Positions 25,535 to 35,200 of a DNA stretch of 64,000 nt are shown here, piece by piece. Each line of letters starts with the position of its first letter. Position 1 is the first letter of the stretch. The stretch lies in NCBI GenBank assembly GCA_902776475.1, contig CACYQD010000006.1, positions 1 to 64,000 of the forward strand. Reading direction: 5' to 3'. A program made the position numbers and the translations under genes. The stretch is from an uncultured Prevotellaceae bacterium (lineage in GTDB: Bacteria; Bacteroidota; Bacteroidia; Bacteroidales; Bacteroidaceae). The notes below the pieces were generated by a model. It had not been told where the DNA came from. It was given only the letters and a program-made list of their open reading frames with translations, and did not search any database.

Positions 25535-26692
25535 ATGATGAAAAGATTGTTTTTTTCGCTGATGATGCTCTGTGCTGTGATGATGGCACAGGCGCAGACG
25601 ATTCGCGTCAACCAGAAGTTTTGGGATGGTTATAGTCTTTACACCGTAAAGGAGATAAGAATGGGGAAAATCATCTACATGACCACTAAGCAGGGCGATG
25701 AACTGACCTTGGAGAAAGTGCCCGGCAAGCAGGGTGAGTACAAGATCATTCCCAGCCGGCAAGCAGATGATTGTCCCTTTGGCGCTCAGTATGGCTGGAG
25801 GGTACAACATATCAATCAAGAGGGCAATAACTTTCTTGCTATCCGCAAGCCCAACGGTGACGCCATGTGGACAATGGCACTGACTACTGACAACGAGAAA
25901 ATATGTCAGGAACATCAGGAGATGATGTTGCAGGAGGAACCTTGGAACGCAGTCAACAGCATTCTGCTCAACCATGCCTATCTGCAAAGCTATGCCATTT
26001 CCAAAAATGAGTTGCGCCTGCTGCGAAATAAAATACTGGCGTATCACGGCTATCGCTTCCAGTCGAAGGATCTGCAGGAATACTTCAGCAAAATAGCTTG
26101 GTACAAACCAGGAAATGACAACAATGCCATCAAGCTGGACATTGTCGAACAGACAAATCTTCAACTCATCAAGAGTGAAGAGGCTGCCAGATCAGAAAAC
26201 GAAAGTGAGGAGGCCCAGCCTGACGGTGTGTCGGCAGCTCCCGAAGAAGACTGGACCGAAGAAGCTGTCGCCAAACAGATTCGGAAGTATTTTGATGCGG
26301 TAAACGAGACTTTCAAAGAAGGGTCAGGGCTGAATCCATTTGACTTGGACAAAAAATACTATACTGCATATTGGAATGAAATCTATGACGCAGTGAATGA
26401 GAAAGAAGGCAACGTGGCAACGGTCGAGCAAAGATTTTTTATTGACGACTTCCATTGGACAGCCGGGATGGCAACCCCCGTTGAAGCAAAGAACATCAAG
26501 GTAGAACTGTTGACCGGCGATATGGCAGAAGCCGCTTTTACCCTTGTGGAAAAAGTTCATGGTTTAAGTCAGAAGATCATCTTGACACTCGATTATGAAC
26601 GGGGGACATGGCGTATCAACAACTGGCTCGAAAAAAGCAATGACATATCAAGCAGCTTACTGGTCAGAATGGAAAAATATGTTGGTCGTTAA
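25535..26692 (+). CDS. Secreted YARHG-domain protein
   Basis: A 385-residue protein with signal peptide (residues 1-21, MMAQAQ). A YARHG domain is visible at about residues 150-205: ELRLLRNKILAYHGYRFQSK followed by LQEYFSKIAWYKP. In Bacteroidota this domain occurs in periplasmic proteins and is thought to bind cell-wall or other extracytoplasmic ligands. Residues about 20-110 form a strand-rich N-terminal domain, and residues 240-385 form a C-terminal alpha/beta domain (IRKYFDAVNETFKE) that resembles a small NTF2-like or DUF3828-type fold, uncertain. A likely monocistronic gene; no promoter box is obvious upstream. Confidence 0.82.
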   Translation: MMKRLFFSLMMLCAVMMAQAQTIRVNQKFWDGYSLYTVKEIRMGKIIYMTTKQGDELTLEKVPGKQGEYKIIPSRQADDCPFGAQYGWRVQHINQEGNNFLAIRKPNGDAMWTMALTTDNEKICQEHQEMMLQEEPWNAVNSILLNHAYLQSYAISKNELRLLRNKILAYHGYRFQSKDLQEYFSKIAWYKPGNDNNAIKLDIVEQTNLQLIKSEEAARSENESEEAQPDGVSAAPEEDWTEEAVAKQIRKYFDAVNETFKEGSGLNPFDLDKKYYTAYWNEIYDAVNEKEGNVATVEQRFFIDDFHWTAGMATPVEAKNIKVELLTGDMAEAAFTLVEKVHGLSQKIILTLDYERGTWRINNWLEKSNDISSSLLVRMEKYVGR

Positions 26693-26728
26693 AATAGCTC
26701 ATATTTGGGATAGTTCACATTTTTGTTG

Positions 26729-26736
26729 TATATTTG
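26729..26736 (+). promoter_or_regulatory. -7 box for the DUF362 gene
   Basis: TATATTTG followed by C, 28 bases before the ATG at 26765, with TTTG about 25 bases upstream. Confidence 0.5.
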
Positions 26737-26764
26737 CAAACGATAATTACCAAAATTCTGCATC

Positions 26765-27823
26765 ATGAAGAAGTATATCGTAGCTGTTTTGTTTGGTCTA
26801 ATTTATAATTCTGCTATGGCACAGATCAACACCAATCCAATTCCCGGCACAGACGGAAACAAGTATGTGCCTTACGAGCAACGTACAGGCAATGAGTCTG
26901 TTGTGTATTTCTCCCGCAACCTTTCTGCCGAGGGGCTGATAAAAGCCTACGAACAGGTCAATGGGAAAATCTGTGGCCATGTGGGTGTGAAACTGCACAC
27001 GGGCGAGCAAAACGGCCCCAACATCATTCCCCGTGAATGGGTGAAGGCCTTGATGGCAAAAGATCTGCCGCAAGCCAGCATCATTGAGACAAACACATAT
27101 TACGAGGGTGACCGCTACACCACGGAGCAACATCGCAAGACGCTGAAAGTGAATGGCTGGACTTTCTGTCCGGTGGACATCATGGACGAACAAGGCACCA
27201 CAACACTGCCCGTCGTTGGGGGCAAATGGTTCAAAAAGATGTCTGTTGGTTCGCATCTGACCAACTATGACGCAATGGTGGCACTGACCCATTTCAAAGG
27301 ACACACCCAAGGTGGTTTCGGCGGTTCCAACAAGAACATCGGCATTGGTTGTGCTGATGGTCGCATCGGCAAGGCCTGGATCCATACCACACCCAACCAG
27401 GGCAACCAATGGGATATCGCCAAGGAAGAGTTTATGGAGCGCATGACGGAATCCACCAAAGCCACAATCGATTACTTTGGAGAGCACGTTACCTATGTCA
27501 ATGTGATGAGAAACATGTCCGTCTCCTGCGACTGTGAAGGTGTGGCTGCCGAACCCGTAGTGACTCCTAATGTAGGCATATTGTCTTCAACTGACATCCT
27601 CGCCATCGACCAAGCTTGCATCGACATCATCTATGCCATGACCGCCGAGGAGCATCATGACATGCTGGAACGTATTGAAACACGTCATGGCCTTCGACAG
27701 CTTTCATATATGAAGGAACTGGGCATGGGCAACAACCGCTATGTGCTCATCGACCTTGACAACGGCGGCAAGCGCATCACTGCTGCAGATGCCGTAAAGG
27801 GTCTCAAACCATTTGTGAAGTAA
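26765..27823 (+). CDS. Secreted DUF362 protein
   Basis: A 352-residue protein. It has a signal peptide (residues 1-19, NSAMAQ) and a DUF362 domain across the rest: VVYFSRNLSAEGLIKAYEQV at the start, VGVKLHTGEQNGPNIIP, ALTHFKGHTQGGFGGSNKNI and a late DILAIDQACIDIIYAM. DUF362 proteins in anaerobes usually carry 4Fe-4S ferredoxin motifs and are cytosolic. Here I see only one CDC pair (SCDCEG) and no CxxCxxC motif. The function of the family is unresolved. It is followed after 36 bases by the SH3 gene. Confidence 0.85.
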   Translation: MKKYIVAVLFGLIYNSAMAQINTNPIPGTDGNKYVPYEQRTGNESVVYFSRNLSAEGLIKAYEQVNGKICGHVGVKLHTGEQNGPNIIPREWVKALMAKDLPQASIIETNTYYEGDRYTTEQHRKTLKVNGWTFCPVDIMDEQGTTTLPVVGGKWFKKMSVGSHLTNYDAMVALTHFKGHTQGGFGGSNKNIGIGCADGRIGKAWIHTTPNQGNQWDIAKEEFMERMTESTKATIDYFGEHVTYVNVMRNMSVSCDCEGVAAEPVVTPNVGILSSTDILAIDQACIDIIYAMTAEEHHDMLERIETRHGLRQLSYMKELGMGNNRYVLIDLDNGGKRITAADAVKGLKPFVK

Positions 27824-27859
27824 CCATCAAAGATGTGGTAATATTAAAGAAATGAGCTT

Positions 27860-28252
27860 ATGAAAAGATTTGCTTCTGTTTTGATGTTGCTGTTTGTCAT
27901 ATTGACTGCAAACGCCCAGCAAAAAGGATTTGTATGTACAGGCAATAACGTAAATGTGCGTACAGGACCAGGAAAGAATTACGCAGTCTATGATAGTAAT
28001 ACAGACCATAAGCGTCAGCTGTCAATAGGTGACGTTGTGAAGAATCGTGGAAAGAAAAAGAATGGTTTCTGTCTGATTCAAGGACCATTGGAATGGGGAG
28101 GAGATGAAAGGGATGGCTGGGTGTCGGCGCAGTATCTCCGTCCTGTCACCCTTTGTCCCCAATGCGATGGCTATAAAGATGTAAATGTCGGTGAAGGGGA
28201 TATTGACCTGGTCACTTGCGACAAATGCAAAGGCAAGGGATATATCAAATGA
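27860..28252 (+). CDS. Secreted SH3-like protein with a DnaJ-type Cys motif
   Basis: A 130-residue protein with signal peptide (residues 1-19, TANAQ). Residues about 24-95 form an SH3b-like domain (VNVRTGPGKNYAVYD, GWVSAQYL) that in this setting usually binds peptidoglycan or a wall-linked ligand. The last 30 residues hold two cysteine pairs, CPQCDGYKD and CDKCKGKGY, which match the CxxCxGxG zinc-binding repeats of DnaJ. A zinc ribbon in the oxidising or periplasmic compartment is unusual. The gene follows the DUF362 gene by 36 bases and is followed by a HAD gene after 48 bases, so the three may form an operon. Confidence 0.8.
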   Translation: MKRFASVLMLLFVILTANAQQKGFVCTGNNVNVRTGPGKNYAVYDSNTDHKRQLSIGDVVKNRGKKKNGFCLIQGPLEWGGDERDGWVSAQYLRPVTLCPQCDGYKDVNVGEGDIDLVTCDKCKGKGYIK

Positions 28253-28300
28253 AACAAATGGATATCGTCGTATCACAGATCATTATCCAAATCATCCCGC

Positions 28301-29095
28301 ATGGCGAATAGTGCTTTATACGCCTTGTATTATGACATCGATGGCACGTTGGTGAGTTTCAAGACCCACGAGATACCTCCATCCACGATACTGGCACTTA
28401 CCCAAGCTAAAGCCAATGGTCACAAAGTCTTCATTGCCACGGGAAGACCGCCGTTGATTATCACCAACCTCGGAGCCATTGAACACCTGATTGATGGTTA
28501 TGTGACCATCAATGGTGCTTTGTGCTTCATCGGCAAGGATATTGTCAGATGCAAGGAGATAGCTCCCCAATCTGTGAATTTGATGGTGGAAGATGCTCAG
28601 GATAAGCATTATGGGCTTATCGTCATCGGAGAGAATGATATCGCTGTACTTGATCCTCATGGTGAAGTGGACAGGATATTCCGCCTGCAACTGGCAGTGG
28701 AAAATCTCCACCAGGCAAAGCCTTTGGAAGAAGTCCTCCAGCAACGTATCCTGCAACTCACGGCTTTTTTCCCAGAGGATTATGAAGAGCGACTGATGCC
28801 ACGTATTCCTGACTGCATTTCTGGACGCTGGCATCCTGCTTTCACCGACATCACCGCAAAGGAAGCAGACAAAGGAAAAGGCATTCTTGCAATGGCAGCC
28901 CACCTGGGACTTGACCCCCAATACACCATGGCTTTCGGTGATGGTGGCAACGACACGGCCATGATAAAAGCTGCAGGTATAGGGGTGGCCATGGGCAATG
29001 CCATCGAATCGCTGAAGCAAGACGCAGACTATACGACCACTTCGGTGGATGACAACGGCATCCTGAACGCCCTGCGTCATTACCATCTGGTATAA
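28301..29095 (+). CDS. HAD superfamily Cof-type phosphatase
   Basis: A 264-residue cytosolic HAD hydrolase of the Cof subfamily (type IIB cap). Motif I is YYDIDGTLVS (Asp12 and Asp14), motif II is FIATGRPP, and motif IV is the GDGGNDTAMIKAAGIGVAMGNA segment, read in parts. Such enzymes dephosphorylate sugar phosphates, nucleotides or pyridoxal phosphate; the substrate cannot be set from sequence. The start ATG lies 48 bases after the SH3 gene. It is convergent with the AlkZ-like gene. Confidence 0.9.
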   Translation: MANSALYALYYDIDGTLVSFKTHEIPPSTILALTQAKANGHKVFIATGRPPLIITNLGAIEHLIDGYVTINGALCFIGKDIVRCKEIAPQSVNLMVEDAQDKHYGLIVIGENDIAVLDPHGEVDRIFRLQLAVENLHQAKPLEEVLQQRILQLTAFFPEDYEERLMPRIPDCISGRWHPAFTDITAKEADKGKGILAMAAHLGLDPQYTMAFGDGGNDTAMIKAAGIGVAMGNAIESLKQDADYTTTSVDDNGILNALRHYHLV

Positions 29096-29131
29096 AAGCT
29101 CACGTGGATCAACGCGTGCTCATACCGCCAT

Positions 29132-30169
29132 TCACGTTTCACGATAATGGAGGTATGCGTGCCACGCCTCATGCGTTTCCTCCGAGTGAAATGCATCATG
29201 AGAAAATTGCACTTGGCAAGGATTCTTAAAGGGTGTCCAGTTGCCACATATAATGCCGTCGTGCGCAATGATGGGCTGGAAGATGCCGCTGTTGTTATGG
29301 GCCAGGTGCCTGTGCTCCGGTGGAAGCACAATGTCCCGGCTCTTATAGCTGATGAGGTATTCGTCGTAAGGAGGGATCAGGAGAAACCTGCCCTTTCTGA
29401 AACCTCGTGTGCGGCAATCTTCCGTCAGGTATAAGTCCCGGCCTCGCCACTTCTCCACATGAATTGTATCGCCTAAAAGTGCTATCCCTCTGCGGCAATC
29501 GCTGATGTTCAATCCCGACCACCACACGAAGTCCTCAAGCGTAGCAGGCTGGCGGCTCTTAAAATACTTTCGGGTATAGCACATCAAGGCTTCGTCTCTG
29601 TCCATCTTCACCTTTGGTTTTACCTTGTTGGAAGAGAGCGCGTATGTTGCTTTCATAGGGAGCAGATTACCACTGCAGAGAGTCCCCGACATCTCTGCCA
29701 TACGGATGTGGTATGACAAACGATGGTCGTCCATCACGTTGCCTTTCTCTTGCAGCGATAGGACGAAATCCTCTTTCGTCACACTGCCTTTGTCGGCAGC
29801 AGTCTGGGCGAGAATGTCCCTGACTCGCATCAATTCTTCATCAGGGATAGTAATCCTATTGCTGCTCATCCATCCCTTTGTGACTGCGATGGATTTGGGG
29901 GCAAAGAGGTCTATCATGGGCCAATAGTCTTCGGCAGAGACCAACTGCCATGTTCCCCGCATCAGATGCAGACGGATGATCCGGCCGTCATCAAATGCTT
30001 TTTTGAAAGCTTTGTGTGAGGGTTTGCGTGTCCGCATCGCAACTGCCCATCGCATCATGCGATACTCCTGCGCCTGCATGGCACCCATATAACGGACTAC
30101 CTCAGCTGGATCGCTGAACTGAGGTGCAATCAGCTGTTGATTGAGAAGTCGTATGGCTATTGGATTCAT
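29132..30169 (-). CDS. Winged-helix DNA glycosylase of the AlkZ/YcaQ family
   Basis: A 345-residue protein of the HTH_42/AlkZ-like family (PF06224). The family's catalytic QxQ motif is visible as GAMQAQEY near residue 32. The LHLMRGTWQLVSAEDY and KGRFLLIPPYDEYL segments match the tandem winged-helix fold. Relatives in Streptomyces and E. coli unhook interstrand crosslinks or remove alkylated bases; the AlkX-type members act on azinomycin or mustard lesions. The present substrate is unknown. No biosynthetic cluster is adjacent, which points to general alkylation repair. It is monocistronic, convergent with the HAD gene, and shares its strand with the ZIP-to-GH2 block. Confidence 0.85.
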   Translation of the reverse strand: MNPIAIRLLNQQLIAPQFSDPAEVVRYMGAMQAQEYRMMRWAVAMRTRKPSHKAFKKAFDDGRIIRLHLMRGTWQLVSAEDYWPMIDLFAPKSIAVTKGWMSSNRITIPDEELMRVRDILAQTAADKGSVTKEDFVLSLQEKGNVMDDHRLSYHIRMAEMSGTLCSGNLLPMKATYALSSNKVKPKVKMDRDEALMCYTRKYFKSRQPATLEDFVWWSGLNISDCRRGIALLGDTIHVEKWRGRDLYLTEDCRTRGFRKGRFLLIPPYDEYLISYKSRDIVLPPEHRHLAHNNSGIFQPIIAHDGIICGNWTPFKNPCQVQFSHDAFHSEETHEAWHAYLHYRET

Positions 30170-30223
30170 TGAATGGAACCACTTCGGGGAAAATTCTTAT
30201 TTGATCATAAAAAGGGAGCGCTG

Positions 30224-31018
30224 CTACCCCATCACCACATCAAGAACCATCATCAGCACGAAACCGATGGCAAAGCCAATGGTGCTGAGATTGCTGTGCT
30301 GACCGTTGGATGCTTCAGGAATCAGTTCTTCTACCACCACGTAAAACATGGCTCCCGCTGCAAAGGCAAGCATATATGGAAGAACGGGCATCAACAGCGA
30401 TGCGAGCGACAAGACGACAATTGCGCCAACAGGTTCTACCGCACCACTGAGCGAACCGATGATGAACGAGCGCCATCGGCTGTTGCCTGCAGCTCTCATC
30501 GGCATGGAAATAATAGCCCCTTCCGGAATATTCTGAATGGCGATACCCAATGAAACGGCTATGGCACTGGCGATGGAGATGTCATTCGCTCCATTCTCCG
30601 CGCCGGCAAACACCACGCCGACTGCCATGCCCTCAGGCAGATTGTGTATGGTCACAGCCAGGGCAAGCATCGCTGTCTTTGACAGATGAGAGCGCATTCC
30701 CTCAGGCTTGTCTGTTCCTATGTGCAAGTGAGGCGTCAACTCATCAATCATGAGAAGGAAAAACATACCTAACAAGAATCCGGTGGAAGCTGGAACAACA
30801 GACCATGCTCCTTTGTCAGCCTCCATTTCCATGGCAGGTATCAATAGAGACCAGACAGATGCGGCGACCATCACACCCGAAGCGAAGCCAAGCAGAGACT
30901 TTTGTACCCGTACGGACATCTCTCCTTTCATCAGAAAGACGAACGCTGAGCCAAGCATCGTACCCAGCAGCGGAATGAGGAGCCCGACCAACACTCCAAA
31001 ATCAAATTGCCACTCCAT
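30224..31018 (-). CDS. ZIP family metal transporter
   Basis: A 264-residue inner membrane protein with about eight hydrophobic helices. The helix-IV and helix-V metal-binding motifs are visible: HNLPEGMAVGV and QNIPEGAIISM. Between helices is a His-containing loop (LTPHLHIGTD). ZIP proteins import zinc, iron or manganese. It resembles ZupT in length and motif order. Its ATG overlaps the preceding gene's stop by one base (TAATG), so translation is coupled to the DUF1349 lipoprotein gene. Confidence 0.92.
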   Translation of the reverse strand: MEWQFDFGVLVGLLIPLLGTMLGSAFVFLMKGEMSVRVQKSLLGFASGVMVAASVWSLLIPAMEMEADKGAWSVVPASTGFLLGMFFLLMIDELTPHLHIGTDKPEGMRSHLSKTAMLALAVTIHNLPEGMAVGVVFAGAENGANDISIASAIAVSLGIAIQNIPEGAIISMPMRAAGNSRWRSFIIGSLSGAVEPVGAIVVLSLASLLMPVLPYMLAFAAGAMFYVVVEELIPEASNGQHSNLSTIGFAIGFVLMMVLDVVMG

Positions 31019-31770
31019 TATTGATCAGGTTGCTGGCCGTCGTGGGCCTTCCACATACATTCTGTTATCTTCAAGTCGGAAAAGACAGCCGTGAAGGATG
31101 ACTCTTCGGGTGAACAAGCATAGATTCCAAAACTGATTTCCTCTGCTCCTGCCGGCATGTGACAGATTCGCATCTGACTGAAATCCACACCATTGGAAGA
31201 GCTTTCAATGCAGTAATCATCTTCCCTCCTGGAAAAACGATACCACATCGTCTTGACAGTTGCATCAATGGCTGTAGTCGCCCAGTCTGAATAGCCGTTA
31301 TTGGTGACCACACTGCCAAGATGCTGAAACTCCTCGTTCTCATATTCTACAGACCCTTTCAACCAGTTCTCGCTATCCAGATACATGACAATGCCGCATT
31401 GGTCGAAACGGTGATGGCTCTGAGTAAAATCGCTCTTAACCACAAAGCTGAAGAATTTTTCACGGGTTTTCATCTGCAATACCGGGGCATTGTCATTCTG
31501 AAAATGGTAGTAGGTCCGCTGCCAGAGATCGGTGTGCGGAGCTGTGGTGATCGTGATGGTGTCGTTCTTCACCTCAAATCCTTCTGGTTTCCTTGTCCAT
31601 TGAAGATTGTTCAAATCCACATGGCCGCTATCAGCAAGTGCGACTTTGACGTCATCAACAAAATCGGTCGTTTCTACCTTATCCTCTTTCTTATTGCAGC
31701 CCATAAGAACTGCTGCTGTTGCTGCCATAATCACAAGGTTCTTGATGTTTATACAGTTTATTCTCACCAT
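31018..31770 (-). CDS. DUF1349 lipoprotein
   Basis: A 250-residue protein with a lipoprotein signal ending VLMGC (Cys25). The body (about 50-240) is a DUF1349/concanavalin-like jelly roll: LQWTRKPEGFEVKNDTITIT, the FDQCGIVMYLDSENWLKG core, and YSDWATT with MWYRFSRRED. This family is widespread in carbohydrate-degrading bacteria. It has the fold of glucanases but mostly lacks identified catalytic residues and may bind sugars. It lies after the small gene at 31812-32258 by 41 bases and overlaps the ZIP gene by one base. Confidence 0.85.
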   Translation of the reverse strand: MVRINCINIKNLVIMAATAAVLMGCNKKEDKVETTDFVDDVKVALADSGHVDLNNLQWTRKPEGFEVKNDTITITTAPHTDLWQRTYYHFQNDNAPVLQMKTREKFFSFVVKSDFTQSHHRFDQCGIVMYLDSENWLKGSVEYENEEFQHLGSVVTNNGYSDWATTAIDATVKTMWYRFSRREDDYCIESSSNGVDFSQMRICHMPAGAEEISFGIYACSPEESSFTAVFSDLKITECMWKAHDGQQPDQ

Positions 31771-31811
31771 AGAAATTTAAAAATATTGACATTCACACTG
31801 TTATATGTTTC

Positions 31812-32258
31812 TCACGGTTTCATGGTTTCCTGATCAGGCTTCCATAAAAACAGGCCTTCTGAAGCAACTATGCTTCCCAACAATTCAAGTATTTCCGTTG
31901 TAGGATGATAAACAGTCATGTAGGTGTCATCTCCACTGACGATGATCATGACATCTATGGGCTTCATGTCGATATAGAGCATTTGCTTGTCAGCCATGCA
32001 CTGCATCATAGCCGCCTTTATTTCCTGAGGAAGGGGGTTCGTCTTCCACTTCTCCCCATCACTGCTGAAATCCATATCCTCATAGCAGTTCAACTTCAAC
32101 AAGATATCAGTGAATTTCTTGTAGATGATGTCAAGCTGTGGCTGCTCCAGATAGTATTTCTCTATTGCGAAATACTGCCCTCTGCTATTCGCCGGAACTT
32201 GTTTGGGCAGGATGTCAATCACCCAGTATGGCTTTTCCAAATAGTTTTCTATCTCCAT
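31812..32258 (-). CDS. Uncharacterised small cytosolic protein
   Basis: A 148-residue protein with no signal peptide or membrane helix. It begins MEIENYLEKPYWVIDILPKQ and has an alpha/beta pattern with a mid-chain helix (FTDILLKLNCYEDMDF) and a late strand pair (VMIIVSGDDTYMTVYHP). Family not recognised, but the opening resembles small proteins often found singly in Prevotella genomes. It is 15 bases after the GH2 gene and 41 bases before the DUF1349 gene on the same strand. Confidence 0.65.
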   Translation of the reverse strand: MEIENYLEKPYWVIDILPKQVPANSRGQYFAIEKYYLEQPQLDIIYKKFTDILLKLNCYEDMDFSSDGEKWKTNPLPQEIKAAMMQCMADKQMLYIDMKPIDVMIIVSGDDTYMTVYHPTTEILELLGSIVASEGLFLWKPDQETMKP

Positions 32259-32273
32259 TACCTATACCGCAGA

Positions 32274-35200
32274 TTAATGGTTTTGATCAATGACAGGGCC
32301 GTTCAACCCGCTAATTTCCACATGAGCCTGTTGCCCACGGGCGTCCTCGGCTTTCCATGATAGGGTTACGGTCTTTTGCTCGCCTGGCATCAGGGTGATA
32401 TAATTATCACTATAAATCACCGGCAGGATCTGTTCTCCATCTGCCCCCTTCAAGTTCAGACGCAGGAAAGGAGCGGGCGCTTTGCCTTTGTTGCGCAAAG
32501 TGACTATCATCATGCAGGGTCTCACCGACTTTACCTGGCTTTCAATCTCTGCTTTAGGCAAGGCCAGAAGAGCCTGATAGTTTCCCTCCTCGCGTCCCAT
32601 GATATACAGATTCTCCGAGACAACGCCTTTTTTATCAGAGAGTTGCAGACGCAGGAAATAGACTTCCGACGGAACCTGTGGCATCAGTTGCGAGAGTTTT
32701 GCCCATGCGATGGTTGTATCCTCATCACTATTGATGCGAGAACTTTGCCGATGTGTTTTCTTGCCATTCAGATTGAACACAGTCGCCGTGACTGTCAAAC
32801 CAGCACGGGCACCTGCTGAGTGATTGACAATCTCAATGCTGTCTGTCAAGGCATTATACTGGATGTGCAGTGGCTCGCATGCTTTCTTTGCCCCGAAATA
32901 GGCGGCGGTAGGATCAAAATAGTAATCGTAAGTTTGCCAGACCATTGAGGGCCAGCAGGGATGACTCATCCATAGCAACAGTCCAGAACGGCTACGACTG
33001 GTAGCTTCAAACATCCCCCGATAACCGTTATAGTTGATGAGCTGTGCACGGTTGCAGAACTCCTCCGCATTCCGGATTTCACCAAAAGCTTCTTTCATCA
33101 TGCGATTGAATTCAGAGGAGCGTTGAGCTCCTTGCAAGGTGAAGTCATGCTGTCCCCATTGCAGAGACTGCGGCCACAAATCTGCAGGACTGAACGTGCG
33201 CCGCATGCTCTCGATATTCATCACATTGGGCATGCCCCGTTCGGAATGGATTTTCCCTGATTGCAGGGTGAAATATTCCTTGATGGACAATGCGCGATAA
33301 GGTCCCCCTCCGCTCACGTCCTCGGAAGAGGAATGTGAGATATATTCCATACCTGGTGCATACTGGTGGACATACTCTCGCAGTTTGCGGTCGATTGGTT
33401 CAGGCGGGAAACCCTCATTACGTCCGCAATACAATCCGATGCTGGCATGGCTGCGCATTCGGCGGGTATAGTCCTCTGCATTCCTCAGAAACATCACGTT
33501 GTCGTAGGGGTCAGGTCCGTCAGCAGGATTGGCAAGCCAGAAGTCCTGCCAGATCATGATGCCATGACGGTCGCATGCCTCGTAGAATGCTTCATCACCC
33601 ACTTGACCAACCCAATTGCGTATCATCGTGAAGTTCATGTCACGATGATAACCTACAGCAATGTCGTATTCGCGGGAACGATACAACAAGTTATGCTCAT
33701 CAAAGCCCCAGTTGCCACCAAGGGGAATAAAGCGACGTCCATTGACATAGATACGCAGGGAATCTTTCAAACCTTCGTATCTCATCTCACGAAGTCCTGC
33801 CTGATAACGGATTGATGACGACTGGGTATTTCCTCCTTCCGGCGTAAACTGGAAGCCAGCCTCATAGAGATAGGGATTGCCGTAACCATTGGGAAACCAA
33901 AGTTGGAAGTCTTTGCTCACCAATTGTGGAAACTGGTTCGGGCAGAACGAGATTTCCTGTTCTGATTGTGCCGGAATGCGCACTTTTTGCTCAAAGCGCA
34001 CTTCTCCGATATGACCGCTGAGGATTCCATCAACCGATCTGCCGCTATTGTTTCGAACAAAGACAGAGGGCGTGACACTTACCGTCTTCAGGTCATCAGA
34101 GAGGGACGTCTTCACATAGGGATCACTCACAGTTACGACACCGGAGGTTGTGAGATATACCTCATTCCAGATGCCGGCCTCACGGCCACGAGTGGTGGTA
34201 ATCCAGTCCCACCCCACTGTCGCATGGAATGTGGGATTATCTGCTCCCAGCAGTCCTCCGTTAAACTGTGTGGTATTGGCATCTTTCTCTTTCACGGCAG
34301 CAAAATGCTCATTGCAAATGATCTCCACCGCAAGATAGTTCTTACCTCTACGCAACAGTCCTGTGACATTAAACTTGCCTCGCATAAACGCGCCTTCAAT
34401 ACGTCCTATCTTTTGTCCATTGAGAAAGACATTCGCCTTCCAGTTGATGCCGTCAAAGTTCAGCCATTGTTGTTCGCCATCCAATTGTCCGTTCCACTCA
34501 AATTCATCGCGGTACCAGAAATTTGAACGGAAATAGGACTCTGATATCTGGTCAATGTCGTCAGCGTAGTTAGGATCGGGTATGGCACCTATATTCATAT
34601 AAGAAGCGAGCACCGTTCCTGGCACGGTGGCGGCAATCCACTGCCGGCAGTCATAATCGGGCGATGCGATATCCTCACCCGATGCTGACACCTCTGAGGC
34701 CCGTTGCAGCATCCAGTTTCCACCACTCAACTCATATCTTCCATTTTGAAGTCCGGCAACAGCATGAGGAACGTAGATCTTCTGCTGAGGGGCCATCACT
34801 TTCATTTCACGAAGGGCATAATAACCCGCATCGCCACACTCCTGTAAAGACAACCGCACATAGCGTCCTTTTTCCGGTCTGGAGAATTCTCCACCGATAT
34901 CGGCCACCTTGCGCCAAACCTGTGCGTCATCAGACACCTCCACGCATCCTTTCCGAGGGGCATGAAACCAGTCGAGCAGCACTTTTTCTATGGGCATGGA
35001 TTTACCAAGATCAACATAGAGCCACTGGGCTCCTCCCCCATCGCTCATCCACATGCTGCTGAACTCTCGGGATGGCATCACGTCCTCTGCCTGCCCATTC
35101 TCTCCCAGGAACTGCAACTCATGGATATCCCAATGGGCGGACCCATCCATATCAAAGAGAATACGGAAATGACGGATTTTCGAAGGAGCCGAGAAAGAGA

